Source of the DNA: Natrialba chahannaoensis JCM 10990 | GTDB lineage: Archaea; Halobacteriota; Halobacteria; Halobacteriales; Natrialbaceae | Assembly: GCF_000337135.1 (NCBI RefSeq) | Contig: NZ_AOIN01000069.1 | Span: 21,003-72,760 of the forward strand | Reading direction: 5' to 3' | Length of the DNA: 51,758 nt | Part shown: in pieces, positions 25,709 to 33,362 of the stretch | Layout of the letters: each line of letters opens with the position of its first letter | Position numbering within the stretch: position 1 is the stretch's first letter | The notes under the pieces: generated by a model | Told to the model about the DNA's origin: nothing | What the model saw: the letters and a program-made list of their open reading frames with translations, nothing else | Database searches by the model: none | Made by a program: the position numbers and the translations under genes

Positions 25709-26869
25709 TTACTGTAGATCTCGAGGTTCGGTTTCGCCCAGATCTTCTGCCCAGTCGGGTTCATGACCGAGGTTCCGAAGAATGTTTGCGAGCAGGTCCT
25801 CGTGGCCAGCAGCAGCGAAGATACGTCGCCAAATCTGTGGATCAAGTTTGCGATAGGCTAATCGTTTCGCGGTGAGCCCTGTCGCGGCTGTAACACTCGC
25901 TGCTCCAGTAATCATTGCTGTCTCTGGGTCAGTGAGCCCCGTCTCGAGAGCACTCGTCTGGACTAGAGCCGTGATTATTCCTGTCGAAATACCCGCTTTC
26001 GCTGCGCCTTTCAAGAGTTTCCGAAGGGTAATCCCCTCATCGTCTTCGGTATCGTCCTCGAGTTCACGTATCTGCTCGACCAGAGGGCCACCAGCACCAG
26101 GGACAGGTGCGCCGGCCCCAGTTCGTTGGATGTGAATATTTGTCCCCATCCGATTCACGACCAGTGGTTCGTCACCCGAGAGCGCCTGCTGTGCTGCTTC
26201 GTCAGCGTCCCGCTCCAACTGCGGATCGGGATCGATCTCGAGAGCAGCACCTTCCTGGGGCATCATGCTGATTGCCGCGCCAGTCTGCTGGCGAACGTGT
26301 GCCAACTCGTGAGCCAGCAGGAACTGACCTTCGCCCGACTCGGGATCATACTCGCCGGCGTTAAACACAATGTCGTTCCCACAGGTGAACGCTTTCGCGT
26401 CGATCGCGTCAGCTGCCTGCGCAGCCTTCCCACCAGTATGAATCCGGACGTTCGAGAAGTCCGCGTCCATGCGCTCTTCGAGTGCCCGCTGAATCGGCTG
26501 CTCAAGAGAGCGACCACCCTCGCCTAGCACGTCAAGGACAGTATCAGGAACCTCGTCCTGCGTGGTGTCGGTTCCTTTGAGTGCGCGCTGGATGTGGTGG
26601 TCGCGCGTTTCGGTCTCTGTTGCAGTGGAACCGTAGCCCGGAACAACGGGTTCGGCCGGCGGCGTTGCTTCGGGTGACGCATGTGCATGTGCATGTGCAT
26701 ATGGGTCCGGAGCGTTCGGGACGGATGCTCCAGAGATACCAGGGTCAGGTTGTGCCGACGGCATTCGGGCGATAGGCTGGCCGCCAGCCTGCGACTGCGA
26801 CGATTGCCGCTGCTCGTGTCCGTCCTCGCTCTCGGAGTCCGAGTCGGTTCGAGTCCGACGTTTCTTCAT
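25709..26869 (-). CDS. DUF4157 (eCIS core) protein, copy 1
   Basis: This is a 386-residue protein. Residues 1-85 are a disordered, charged and His/Ala/Pro-rich leader (DPYAHAHAHASPE). Residues about 105-250 are the DUF4157/eCIS core domain, with LLAHELAHVRQQTGAA giving the zinc motif HELAH at 187-191 and LERDADEAAQQAL supplying a probable third ligand. Residues 285-340 hold hydrophobic Gly/Ala segments (KAGISTGIITALVQ, ITGAASVTAATGL) and the last 40 are charged. DUF4157 marks proteins linked to extracellular contractile injection systems, often at the N-terminus of toxins. The ATG at 26869 follows AGAGGGACG and is shared in position with copy 2. The N-terminal two thirds are nearly identical to copy 2; the C-terminal third is not. 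Confidence 0.85.
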   Translation of the reverse strand: MKKRRTRTDSDSESEDGHEQRQSSQSQAGGQPIARMPSAQPDPGISGASVPNAPDPYAHAHAHASPEATPPAEPVVPGYGSTATETETRDHHIQRALKGTDTTQDEVPDTVLDVLGEGGRSLEQPIQRALEERMDADFSNVRIHTGGKAAQAADAIDAKAFTCGNDIVFNAGEYDPESGEGQFLLAHELAHVRQQTGAAISMMPQEGAALEIDPDPQLERDADEAAQQALSGDEPLVVNRMGTNIHIQRTGAGAPVPGAGGPLVEQIRELEDDTEDDEGITLRKLLKGAAKAGISTGIITALVQTSALETGLTDPETAMITGAASVTAATGLTAKRLAYRKLDPQIWRRIFAAAGHEDLLANILRNLGHEPDWAEDLGETEPRDLQ

Positions 26870-27062
26870 GGTGCGTCCCTCTGGACACCGTCGATTCGAA
26901 GCGAGCGGATCATACACGAACTCTTGAAGTCTTGGCACATTAATACTTGTTTCCTGGAAAGTGAGAACTGGCAACAGACAAAGCACACCCACAACTGATC
27001 ACGGCTCAGTTCTACTCGAGCCCCTGGGTATAGCAAGTCGTGTAGAGTGCACTCGAGTTGTG
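26870..27062 (-). promoter_or_regulatory. Leader/promoter region of DUF4157 module 1
   Basis: This region is similar to 30851-31032 upstream of the second module. Shared pieces, in plus-strand order, are the ribosome-site complement near 26873, TCATACACGAACT (26910-26922), ACAACTGATC (near 26992), ACTCGAGCCC (near 27014) and GCACTCGAGTTGT (27049-27061). AT-rich TATA-like DNA lies about 25 bases upstream of the TCATACACGAACT element in the direction of transcription. The duplication therefore included control sequence. Confidence 0.6.
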
Positions 27063-27165
27063 ACGAGAATAGCACTCGAGACCGCTTGGACAGAGCGTAC
27101 GAAACAGTTCGACCAGCGAAGAGTGCGTAGAAACGGGTATCCAGTTACAGGTGAAACGATAGCGT

Positions 27166-27441
27166 ATGACGACGGAAATAAAGATACCCGAGGACGCGAA
27201 ATCGCGGCTCGAGGAACTCCAAGCGGAGGTCTGACTCCAGATGGGACGGACCGTCACGCAACAGGAACTGTTGACGCGTCTCATCGACGAGGCGTACGAA
27301 TCACGCAGTGAGGTGATCGATTCGTTCAGAGAGTCGTCCGTACCCCTCTCGGAAGACGAAAAAGAAACAATGCGTCGTGATCGGTTCCGGTCGGGCGTCG
27401 AAACGGACGAGAGCGACATCGACGACGTGCTCTACGGATAA
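27166..27441 (+). pseudogene. VapB-type antitoxin gene with an in-frame stop
   Basis: From ATG 27166 the frame reads TTEIKIPEDAKSRLEELQAE, then a TGA at 27232-27234. The same frame continues without shift as GRTVTQQELLTRLIDEAYE to the true end, DESDIDDVLYG, and the TAA at 27439-27441. A change of CGA to TGA at codon 23 explains it. The layout (beta strand, two helices, acidic tail) is that of haloarchaeal VapB antitoxins. Restart at ATG 27241 would give a 66-residue protein lacking the DNA-binding strand. The remains of its toxin gene overlap its end. Confidence 0.7.
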
Positions 27442-27527
27442 CGATCTGTATCGGTACCAGCCTTCTCGATGCGGAGCAGGATCTGGATGCCTCGAGACAC
27501 AGTGCAGCGAACACAGCTCCAGAATAG
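27438..27527 (+). pseudogene. Stub of a VapC-type PIN toxin gene
   Basis: Overlapping the VapB stop by four bases, where a toxin start would be expected, lies ATA in place of ATG, then codons for TICIGTSLLDAEQDLDASRH and an early TAG. VapC toxins start with a hydrophobic strand ending in D-T/S-S; here the Asp is Gly (GGT). About 29 codons remain. The position, overlap and sequence fit a dead VapC, but the short length leaves doubt. Confidence 0.45.
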
Positions 27528-27568
27528 AGGGGAAACAGTTATTTGTGGGACGGACGTCTCACACAGTA

Positions 27569-27856
27569 ATGAGTACTGACACCAGTGATGCCGATAATGG
27601 TAACGGCAACGGGACCACCAAGATCGACATCCGGGTTCCAAACAGGCTCCTCGAGAAGATCGACGAGGAGTACGAGCGTCGGGGGTACACCTCGCGGTCG
27701 GAGGCGGTCCGCGACGCACTCCGCGACTGGATTGATCCACCAACGAGACTTTCCGATGAAACGCTCGAGGAACTTGTAAAGAGCCGCGAGCAGCGAAAGC
27801 AGGGTGAAACGCAATCAGCTGATGATGTTCGTGATCGCCTCGGCTTGAATGACTGA
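27569..27856 (+). CDS. Ribbon-helix-helix (CopG/ParD-type) antitoxin
   Basis: This is a 95-residue protein. After a short disordered start, KIDIRVPNRLLEKIDEEYE, then GYTSRSEAVRDALRDWI, forms a ribbon-helix-helix DNA-binding domain (residues about 17-63). The C-terminal half (LSDETLEELVKSREQRKQGE) should wrap and block the toxin. The gene overlaps the downstream toxin gene by eight bases, the standard coupling of type II toxin-antitoxin pairs. By analogy the protein dimerises on its own promoter. It appears intact, unlike the VapBC wreck to its left. Confidence 0.85.
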   Translation: MSTDTSDADNGNGNGTTKIDIRVPNRLLEKIDEEYERRGYTSRSEAVRDALRDWIDPPTRLSDETLEELVKSREQRKQGETQSADDVRDRLGLND

Positions 27857-28112
27857 CGTCGAGTACACCGAACAAGCGATCGGCCATCTCGAGAACCTAG
27901 ACCCGCAAGTCGCCGATCGTGTGATGAACAAAGCTGATGAGGCGACTGACTGGACCGAACATCGACTCGAGCGTCTTTCCGGCTACCCATATTATAAACT
28001 TCGTGCCGGTGACTACCGAGCGATTATCACTTGGGATCGCGACGACGATATTCTCATCGTCGAGGCGGTCGGTCACCGACGGAAGGTGTATGATCGACAC
28101 CTTCCCCCATGA
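27849..28112 (+). CDS. RelE/ParE-family toxin
   Basis: This is an 87-residue protein with the compact RelE/ParE fold. It starts VEYTEQAIGHLENLDPQVAD and is followed by RLSGYPYYKLRAGDYRAIIT, the core beta sheet with the conserved R-x-G-D-Y-R motif, and ends VEAVGHRRKVYDR. RelE members cut mRNA on the ribosome; ParE members poison gyrase. The R-x-GDYR and HR.K..Y pattern points to RelE. It pairs with the ribbon-helix-helix gene just upstream. The pair is the only intact type II toxin-antitoxin unit between the two DUF4157 modules. Confidence 0.85.
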   Translation: MTDVEYTEQAIGHLENLDPQVADRVMNKADEATDWTEHRLERLSGYPYYKLRAGDYRAIITWDRDDDILIVEAVGHRRKVYDRHLPP

Positions 28113-28236
28113 TACCTCTGGAAACGAGATCACTGGAACCAAAATTGACGATCCCGTAGAGTGGGACAGACAGTCGTTGGGGAAGGCTCCCGTCCAGTTC
28201 GCAACCTATATGGATAAATCAGTCACCTGAGTTGCG

Positions 28237-28512
28237 TCATTCGGTTCCGTTCTCACTCGCTTCGATCCACTCGTCGCGATTCTCCGCTCTGTAGAGGTCG
28301 TTAAAGAGCTGATTGGCTCCGTGGACGTCGTACGCTTGTCGAAGGCGTTCAAGGTCGTCCGTGAGTGCCCAATAAGCCCCCTTGTGCCGGACGAGGGCGC
28401 GGTCCTCGAGGCGGGAAAGTACCATGACGATCAAGTGGACGAGATGCAAGATGCAATCGAGACCGCTGATCAGGCAGGCCGTGACGAAGTCCGTGGGGTC
28501 GCGAAGCGGTCC
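28237..28512 (-). pseudogene. C-terminal fragment of a winged-helix protein
   Basis: The last 60 residues are convincing: LSRLEDRALVRHKGAYWALT, a winged-helix wing, followed by an acidic C-terminal helix ending NRDEWIEASENG. Upstream in the frame the sequence loses protein character, and no proper start with a complete first half of the domain is found, so the gene looks truncated or frameshifted. An ATG at 28449 would give 70 residues lacking the recognition helix. Confidence 0.45.
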
Positions 28513-28643
28513 GAATGATTGTCGACATGGGCTTCGTTTTGGATGGTAGCGACGATGTCGAACCAGTCCGTGCCGGCAACAGCCACTTCGAGACGATTCC
28601 TGGCGTCACCAACGAAAGCTACCGATAGCTGCCGCTCATCGGC

Positions 28644-29609
28644 TCAGACGAACGCATGCTCTTCCTCGGGATCGATATAGTTCGGATACATTTCGAGGCG
28701 CTTGTACTGCTCGGCGGCTTCGAAATCGCCGTAGCCGAGGATACGGAACGGTTCCGGTGGCTCGAGTCCCATTCGGATGAAGGCGTCGCGTACCTGGCAG
28801 GCCAGATTATGGTTGACGTAGTCCTGGAACTCGGCGAGGCTACCGACATCCATCACTGGCAATTCGATCCGTGTGTCGGGCTCCCGATCGAACGGCTCGG
28901 CAGCGTCCGTGACGTGTTCCGCACCCCGGTTGTCGAGATAGGCCATGTGGAGCGACGAGACACCGGCAAGTTGGAGGCCGTCGGAGAGGTCACTATCAGC
29001 GGCGTCGGCCAGTGCTCCCAGTTCTCGAGATGCAGCGGTCCATCCATCGAGGTTGACCGTGTCTCCATCATCAAGCGACATGGTGTCTAACCGATCCGGC
29101 GAGAGATCCAATCCGTGTCGAGTAGCGATCGCTTCAGCTTCCTCGCTGAATTCGGTCTCGAACGGATCCAATCCCAGATAGACGTTCTTGCGGTAGAGCA
29201 CTGAGTCGGGGCTGGACGCTGCCGACGGAATCTCGACGACACGATCAGTGCTAGAGTCGTAACTTCGAAGCTGTCGATACAGGTCGCCAAAGTGTTGTTC
29301 GAACTCAGACTCGGTGAGTTCGGCGATAGCCACCCGAACAGCGTTGATACGCTCCGGATGGATTCGGCGAGGCTTCATCGTATCGTAGCCCTGCTCGCAG
29401 TAGACGTAGTATTGGGCAAATCGACGTGCCTGTTCGACGTATTCGTTGCCCTCATCACTGCGTTTAGCAGCTTTGTCTGGATATTCGTCTTGAAGGTGGC
29501 TGTTTATTTCGCCATTGTGTAGAACACCGATCTTGTGTTCGACACCAGTATTGTCCACAACCTGGAGTCCAAATCCACGGTCAGTTTCTTTTTTGATGTC
29601 TGCTATCAT
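28644..29609 (-). CDS. DUF4157-partner protein, copy 2 (function unknown)
   Basis: This 321-residue acidic protein starts two bases after the stop of the DUF4157 gene at 29612. It shares with copy 1 the blocks QDEYPDKAAKRSDEGNEYV plus RRFAQYYVY, then FEQHFGDLYRQLRS, and CQVRDAFIRMGLEPPEPFRILGYG. These are conserved positions in order at similar spacing. The middle third (about 130-220) is diverged and slightly longer. No enzyme motif, signal or membrane segment was seen. Having the same gene order in both modules implies that the partner is needed for its DUF4157 protein. Confidence 0.7.
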   Translation of the reverse strand: MIADIKKETDRGFGLQVVDNTGVEHKIGVLHNGEINSHLQDEYPDKAAKRSDEGNEYVEQARRFAQYYVYCEQGYDTMKPRRIHPERINAVRVAIAELTESEFEQHFGDLYRQLRSYDSSTDRVVEIPSAASSPDSVLYRKNVYLGLDPFETEFSEEAEAIATRHGLDLSPDRLDTMSLDDGDTVNLDGWTAASRELGALADAADSDLSDGLQLAGVSSLHMAYLDNRGAEHVTDAAEPFDREPDTRIELPVMDVGSLAEFQDYVNHNLACQVRDAFIRMGLEPPEPFRILGYGDFEAAEQYKRLEMYPNYIDPEEEHAFV

Positions 29610-29611
29610 AT

Positions 29612-30850
29612 TTAGAAGTCTGTCTCCTCGGATTTCAATCCAGTATCCTTTCCACCGAAGCGCTGACGGAGCTTCTCGTCGATCAGTTTCTCGACGGATT
29701 GTGTGACACCACTGAGTTGATCGAGCGATACATCCGGAATTTCGGCGTTGGCGATCGTATCCCGCCCCTTCCCCCAGAGTTTTCCGTACAGGGTTTTGCC
29801 GACATCAGAAACGGCCCCACCGGCGAGTGCCCCTAATACCGGGTTTGCGGTGACAGCACTGACTGCTAGACCAGCAGTGCCGCCGACAACACCGGCCCCC
29901 GCAGCTTCACCGACGCGATCGGTCATGCTTCGTTCGGCGTTGACAGCGTTGAATAGTTTTGCCTGATTTGTCTTGATCTGGCGCACCTCTTCAGCTAAGG
30001 CCTCAGGAGTGGCTTCGACCTCGTCAAGTACCAGTTCGCCACCGTCTCGATCGTCGTTCCCACTGAACGGGTTCAGTTCACCGAGTGCTGTTCGTTGGAT
30101 GTGTACATCTGCTCCCATCCGATTGACGGTCAGCGGACCATCACCCGACAGCGCCTGTTCGGCGGCCTCGTCAGCCTCGCGCTCTAACTGCGGATCCGGA
30201 TCAATTTCCAAATCCGCCCCTTCCTGGGGCATCATGCTGATCGCCGCGCCAGTTTGCTGGCGAACGTGAGCCAACTCATGCGCGAGCAGGAACTGTCCTT
30301 CACCAGACTCAGGATCGTACTCACCAGCGTTAAACACGATATCGTTCCCGCAGGCGAACGCCTTCGCGTCGATTGCATCCGCGGCTTCAGCTGCTTTCGC
30401 GCTCGTATGAATCCGCACGTTCGAGAAATCCGCATCCATGCGCTCCTCGAGTGCCCGTTGAATCGGTTGCCCGAGGGACTTCCCACCGTCGCCCAGTACC
30501 TCGAGGACAGTATCCGGTACTGCGTCCGGGTTCGTCCCGGTTCCCGCAAGGGCACGCTGAATGTGGTGGTCGCGCGTTTCGGCCTCTGTTTCGGGAGAGT
30601 GGTAGCCCGGAACGACGGGTTCGCCCGGTGGCGTTACTTCGGGTGACGCATGTGCATGCGCATATGGATCCGGAGCCTGATGGACAGGGCCCCCAGAGAA
30701 AGCAGGGGCAGGTTGTGTCGAGGGCATTCGATTAATTTGCTGGCTGGACTGTCCAGTCTGGTTCGACTGTGCCGATTGGTGCTGTCTGCGTTCGTCCTCG
30801 CTTTCGGCGTCCGAGGCCGTCCGTTTCCGACGACGTTTTCGCTTCTTCAT
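29612..30850 (-). CDS. DUF4157 (eCIS core) protein, copy 2
   Basis: This is a 412-residue protein. A basic then charged leader (MKKRKRRRKRT) and the His/Ala/Pro stretch DPYAHAHASPE precede the DUF4157 domain (about 110-255), with HELAH at 191-195, LEREADEAAEQAL after it, and the closing IHIQRT-type block VHIQRT. The C-terminal 155 residues have no similarity to copy 1. They hold a coiled segment (EEVRQIKTNQAKLFNAVNAE), a long Gly/Ala/Val hydrophobic hairpin (GEAAGAGVVGGTAGLAVSAV then NPVLGALAGGAV) and an amphipathic tail. The hydrophobic hairpin could insert in membranes, as in pore-forming toxins; that is inference. An exposed zinc peptidase or a loading tag are both possible roles for the core. 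Confidence 0.85.
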   Translation of the reverse strand: MKKRKRRRKRTASDAESEDERRQHQSAQSNQTGQSSQQINRMPSTQPAPAFSGGPVHQAPDPYAHAHASPEVTPPGEPVVPGYHSPETEAETRDHHIQRALAGTGTNPDAVPDTVLEVLGDGGKSLGQPIQRALEERMDADFSNVRIHTSAKAAEAADAIDAKAFACGNDIVFNAGEYDPESGEGQFLLAHELAHVRQQTGAAISMMPQEGADLEIDPDPQLEREADEAAEQALSGDGPLTVNRMGADVHIQRTALGELNPFSGNDDRDGGELVLDEVEATPEALAEEVRQIKTNQAKLFNAVNAERSMTDRVGEAAGAGVVGGTAGLAVSAVTANPVLGALAGGAVSDVGKTLYGKLWGKGRDTIANAEIPDVSLDQLSGVTQSVEKLIDEKLRQRFGGKDTGLKSEETDF

Positions 30851-31032
30851 GTCTCGTCCCTCCAGATACCGTCAATTCGGGCCGTTCTAGTCATACACGA
30901 ACTATTGATTCTACATTATATTAATTTTACCTCCTTACAATAGGAAGCCAACAAGAGACGAAATACAACGGCGACAACCGATCGCAGCTCGATCCAACTC
31001 GAGTCCGGTAAATCGATGGGCACTCGAGTTGT
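30851..31032 (-). promoter_or_regulatory. Leader/promoter region of DUF4157 module 2
   Basis: This region is homologous to 26870-27062. It contains TCATACACGAACT at 30891-30903, the TATA-like stretch on the minus strand AATTAATATAATG near 30912-30925, CTCCAGATACCGTC near 30862, ACTCGAGTCC near 31001 and GCACTCGAGTTGT at 31019-31031. The complement of GGAGGG near 30857 is the likely ribosome binding site. Confidence 0.6.
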
Positions 31033-31165
31033 AATGTGACAGCGAGTACGTATCGGGTGACAGGGTCCGGGTGTGGGGTCTGAAGTGGGGCGTGTGAAGA
31101 CACAGATCCAGTTCTGAAAACACAACCACCAAGTAGCACATCTGAGAGCACGAATACGAAAACGA

Positions 31166-31675
31166 ATGCGCCTCGCGACTCGACTCGGTATCGCCCTCGT
31201 CTTACTCCTCACCCTAATGGGCCTCGGGGTCCACTACGGAGCCACCTACGACGAGAACTGGCCCCACCCCTCCGGTGACCAGCTACAGGACAACTACGAC
31301 GAGTTCACCGACGACCACCAGCTCGTCTCCGGCGAGGTCCAGTCCATCTCCGAGGACACGATGACGATCCACGTCACCGACTCGGCTAACGAGGTCGCGG
31401 CCGAACTCGAGATCACCCATCACGACGCCACCGACCAGGTCCAACCCGGAGGATACGTCCAGGTCTACGGTGTACTCGAGTCCGACCGAACGATGACGGC
31501 CGACGAACTGGTCGTCGTCAACGAGAACGAAACTGCCCAGCAGTACAAGCTACTCACCTCCATCGTTGGCGTCCTCCTCGCAATCGCCTACTTCTTCCAC
31601 CATTGGAAACTCTCCCTCACCAAGCTCGGCTTCGAGCCACGAACAACCGACCAGGAGGACACACACGATGGCTGA
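31166..31675 (+). CDS. Membrane-anchored OB-fold-like haloarchaeal protein
   Basis: This is a 169-residue protein. An N-terminal membrane helix (LATRLGIALVLLLTLMGLGV) is followed by an acidic extracellular domain of about 90 residues rich in beta strands (VSGEVQSISEDTMTIHVTD, then GGYVQVYGVLESDRTMTADE), which looks like an OB fold. A second membrane helix near 133-150 and a short tail complete it. The family has no known function. It overlaps the next gene by eight bases, so the two are co-translated. It diverges from DUF4157 module 2, sharing the intergenic region. Confidence 0.6.
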   Translation: MRLATRLGIALVLLLTLMGLGVHYGATYDENWPHPSGDQLQDNYDEFTDDHQLVSGEVQSISEDTMTIHVTDSANEVAAELEITHHDATDQVQPGGYVQVYGVLESDRTMTADELVVVNENETAQQYKLLTSIVGVLLAIAYFFHHWKLSLTKLGFEPRTTDQEDTHDG

Positions 31676-32156
31676 ACTCCTCTCACACGTCCTCATCGCC
31701 TACGTCCTGTTCACCATCGCGAGCTGGCGACTCGAGTGGCTCACGAAACGCTGGGTTGCGATCGGGATGATCGGTGCGCTCCTCCCAGACCTCAACCGAA
31801 TCGGCATGTTCGTCGACGACGCCACCATCGAGACCACCCTGGGAGTCCCCTTCGGGGTCGACGCACTCCACACGCTCGGTGGGGTCATTCTTCTCTCTGG
31901 AATCGGCGCATTGGTCCTCACAGAAGCCCACAGACGGGCCTTCAGTGTTCTCCTGGCAGGCGCACTCACACACCTCATCACGGATGGTCTCAAAGCATAC
32001 GCGGACGCCGAAGCCGGTGCCTGGCTCTACCCGTTCACGTGGTACCGCCACCCGACGCCGAATCTGTACGTCTCTACCGACCAGAGTGTGCTCCTCGTCA
32101 CGGGAACACTCGCCGTAACCGTCTTCCTCTGTGACAGGTACTGGAGCGACCAGTAG
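31668..32156 (+). CDS. YdjM/DUF457-type membrane-bound metal-dependent hydrolase
   Basis: This 162-residue membrane protein has the family's pattern: a start MAELLSHVLIAYVLFTI with an early His, then IGALLPDLNRIGMF with the Pro-Asp motif, then DALHTLGGVI, and ALTHLITDGLKAYADAE with His and Asp. About four membrane helices are predicted. Such proteins are annotated as LexA-regulated or membrane-bound hydrolases, but the substrate is not established. ATG 31668 is used because it overlaps the upstream gene end and starts the hydrophobic region. It forms a two-gene operon with the OB-fold-like membrane protein. Confidence 0.7.
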   Translation: MAELLSHVLIAYVLFTIASWRLEWLTKRWVAIGMIGALLPDLNRIGMFVDDATIETTLGVPFGVDALHTLGGVILLSGIGALVLTEAHRRAFSVLLAGALTHLITDGLKAYADAEAGAWLYPFTWYRHPTPNLYVSTDQSVLLVTGTLAVTVFLCDRYWSDQ

Positions 32157-32384
32157 TGAACGGACTCGAGTACTCCGCCAAGCCCGTCCACAGCGACGAT
32201 CGATAGCAGTCGGTGAGGCACATGAAGGTCAAAACGACGCACAACGCTGCCCGTTGCCACGACCCCTGACGGGGAAGACCACGTCGGTAAAATCACGCTA
32301 CGAACACATTTGCAGCGGTTAGCACGGTATTTCTGCCAGTACTGACGCAATGGTTACAGTGCTTGCTAAAATGGCAGTGCTACG

Positions 32385-33362
32385 ATGGTAACAGTCATCA
32401 CAGGGGGCGGCGGTTTCATCGGTTCTCACCTCGTCGACGCCGTGCTCAGAGAGACGTCTGAACGAATCATCATCCTGGATGACTTCTCGACCGGGTCTCC
32501 GAGCAACCTCCCCAATACGGACCGCCTTGAAATCGTCTACGGCGACGTCTGTGACGAAGCTGTCGTCTCGGAGTGTATCGCTCGCGCAGAGACCGTCTAT
32601 CATCTCGCGGCCGCTGTCGGCGTCGAGAAAATCGCTAACGAGCCGCTCGAGAGCCTTCAGACGAACCTCCAGGGAACGGAACACGTTCTCGAGGCTGCAA
32701 CAGAACACGATGTCCCCACCTTCATCGCCTCGTCGTCGGAGGTCTACGGGAAGTCCGGGTCGGTTCCCTTCGAGGAGTCCGACAATCGTGTGCTCGGCCC
32801 CACGGAGAGTCTCCGCTGGAGCTACGCCTCGGCGAAGGCGATCGACGAGATGTTCGCCCAGGCATACTACGAGAAGCATGGGCTCCCCGTCGTCGTCGGC
32901 AGGTACTTCAATATCGTCGGCCCACGCCAGACGGGACAGTACGGGATGGTCATTCCGACGTTCGTCGAGCAAGCCCTGAGCGGGGAGCCGCTGACCGTCT
33001 ACGGAGATGGTACGCAGACGCGGAGTTTCACACACGTCAGAGATGCAGTACAGCTCACCCGTGAACTTCTTCAAACGTCGAGGGCACACGGCGACGTATT
33101 CAACGTCGGGTCGCCGAACGCGACGAGTATCAACGAACTCGCCGAGCGGGTGATCGAGCTCACGAGCTCCGACTCCGAAATTGAGCACGTGCCGTATCAG
33201 GTCGTCTTTGACGAGACCTTCGAGGAGCCACAGCAGCGTGAGCCAGAGGTACAGAAACTCGAGCGAACGCTTGGCTGGTACCCCGAAACAGATCTCGATT
33301 CGATTCTCCGGGACGTAATCAGAGAGCGCCGGCCGCTGTCCGAACGCGAGGAGATCGCCTAA
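32385..33362 (+). CDS. NAD-dependent sugar-nucleotide epimerase/dehydratase
   Basis: This is a 325-residue extended short-chain dehydrogenase. The Rossmann motif is ITGGGGFIGSHLVD (about 5-18), the catalytic Ser region FIASSSEVYGKSG (about 113-125), and YASAK at 147-151 holds the Tyr/Lys pair. RYFNIVGPRQTGQYGMVIPT is the substrate-binding region found in UDP-glucose 4-epimerases and UDP-glucuronate decarboxylases. The stop codon overlaps the start of the dehydrogenase gene by one base (TAATG), so the two are coupled. It probably supplies a UDP-sugar for the glycosylation cluster. The exact reaction cannot be assigned. Confidence 0.88.
   Translation: MVTVITGGGGFIGSHLVDAVLRETSERIIILDDFSTGSPSNLPNTDRLEIVYGDVCDEAVVSECIARAETVYHLAAAVGVEKIANEPLESLQTNLQGTEHVLEAATEHDVPTFIASSSEVYGKSGSVPFEESDNRVLGPTESLRWSYASAKAIDEMFAQAYYEKHGLPVVVGRYFNIVGPRQTGQYGMVIPTFVEQALSGEPLTVYGDGTQTRSFTHVRDAVQLTRELLQTSRAHGDVFNVGSPNATSINELAERVIELTSSDSEIEHVPYQVVFDETFEEPQQREPEVQKLERTLGWYPETDLDSILRDVIRERRPLSEREEIA

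Noticed and set aside
27232-27234. In-frame TGA in VapB as a recoded (selenocysteine or pyrrolysine-like) codon
   Set aside because: Haloarchaea are not known to use TGA this way, there is no insertion element, and the neighbouring toxin is also broken, so a nonsense mutation is simpler.
28505-28640. Short plausible frames on both strands between the winged-helix fragment and partner copy 2
   Set aside because: Neither has a good start and both are under 60 codons; I cannot tell which, if any, is a relic.
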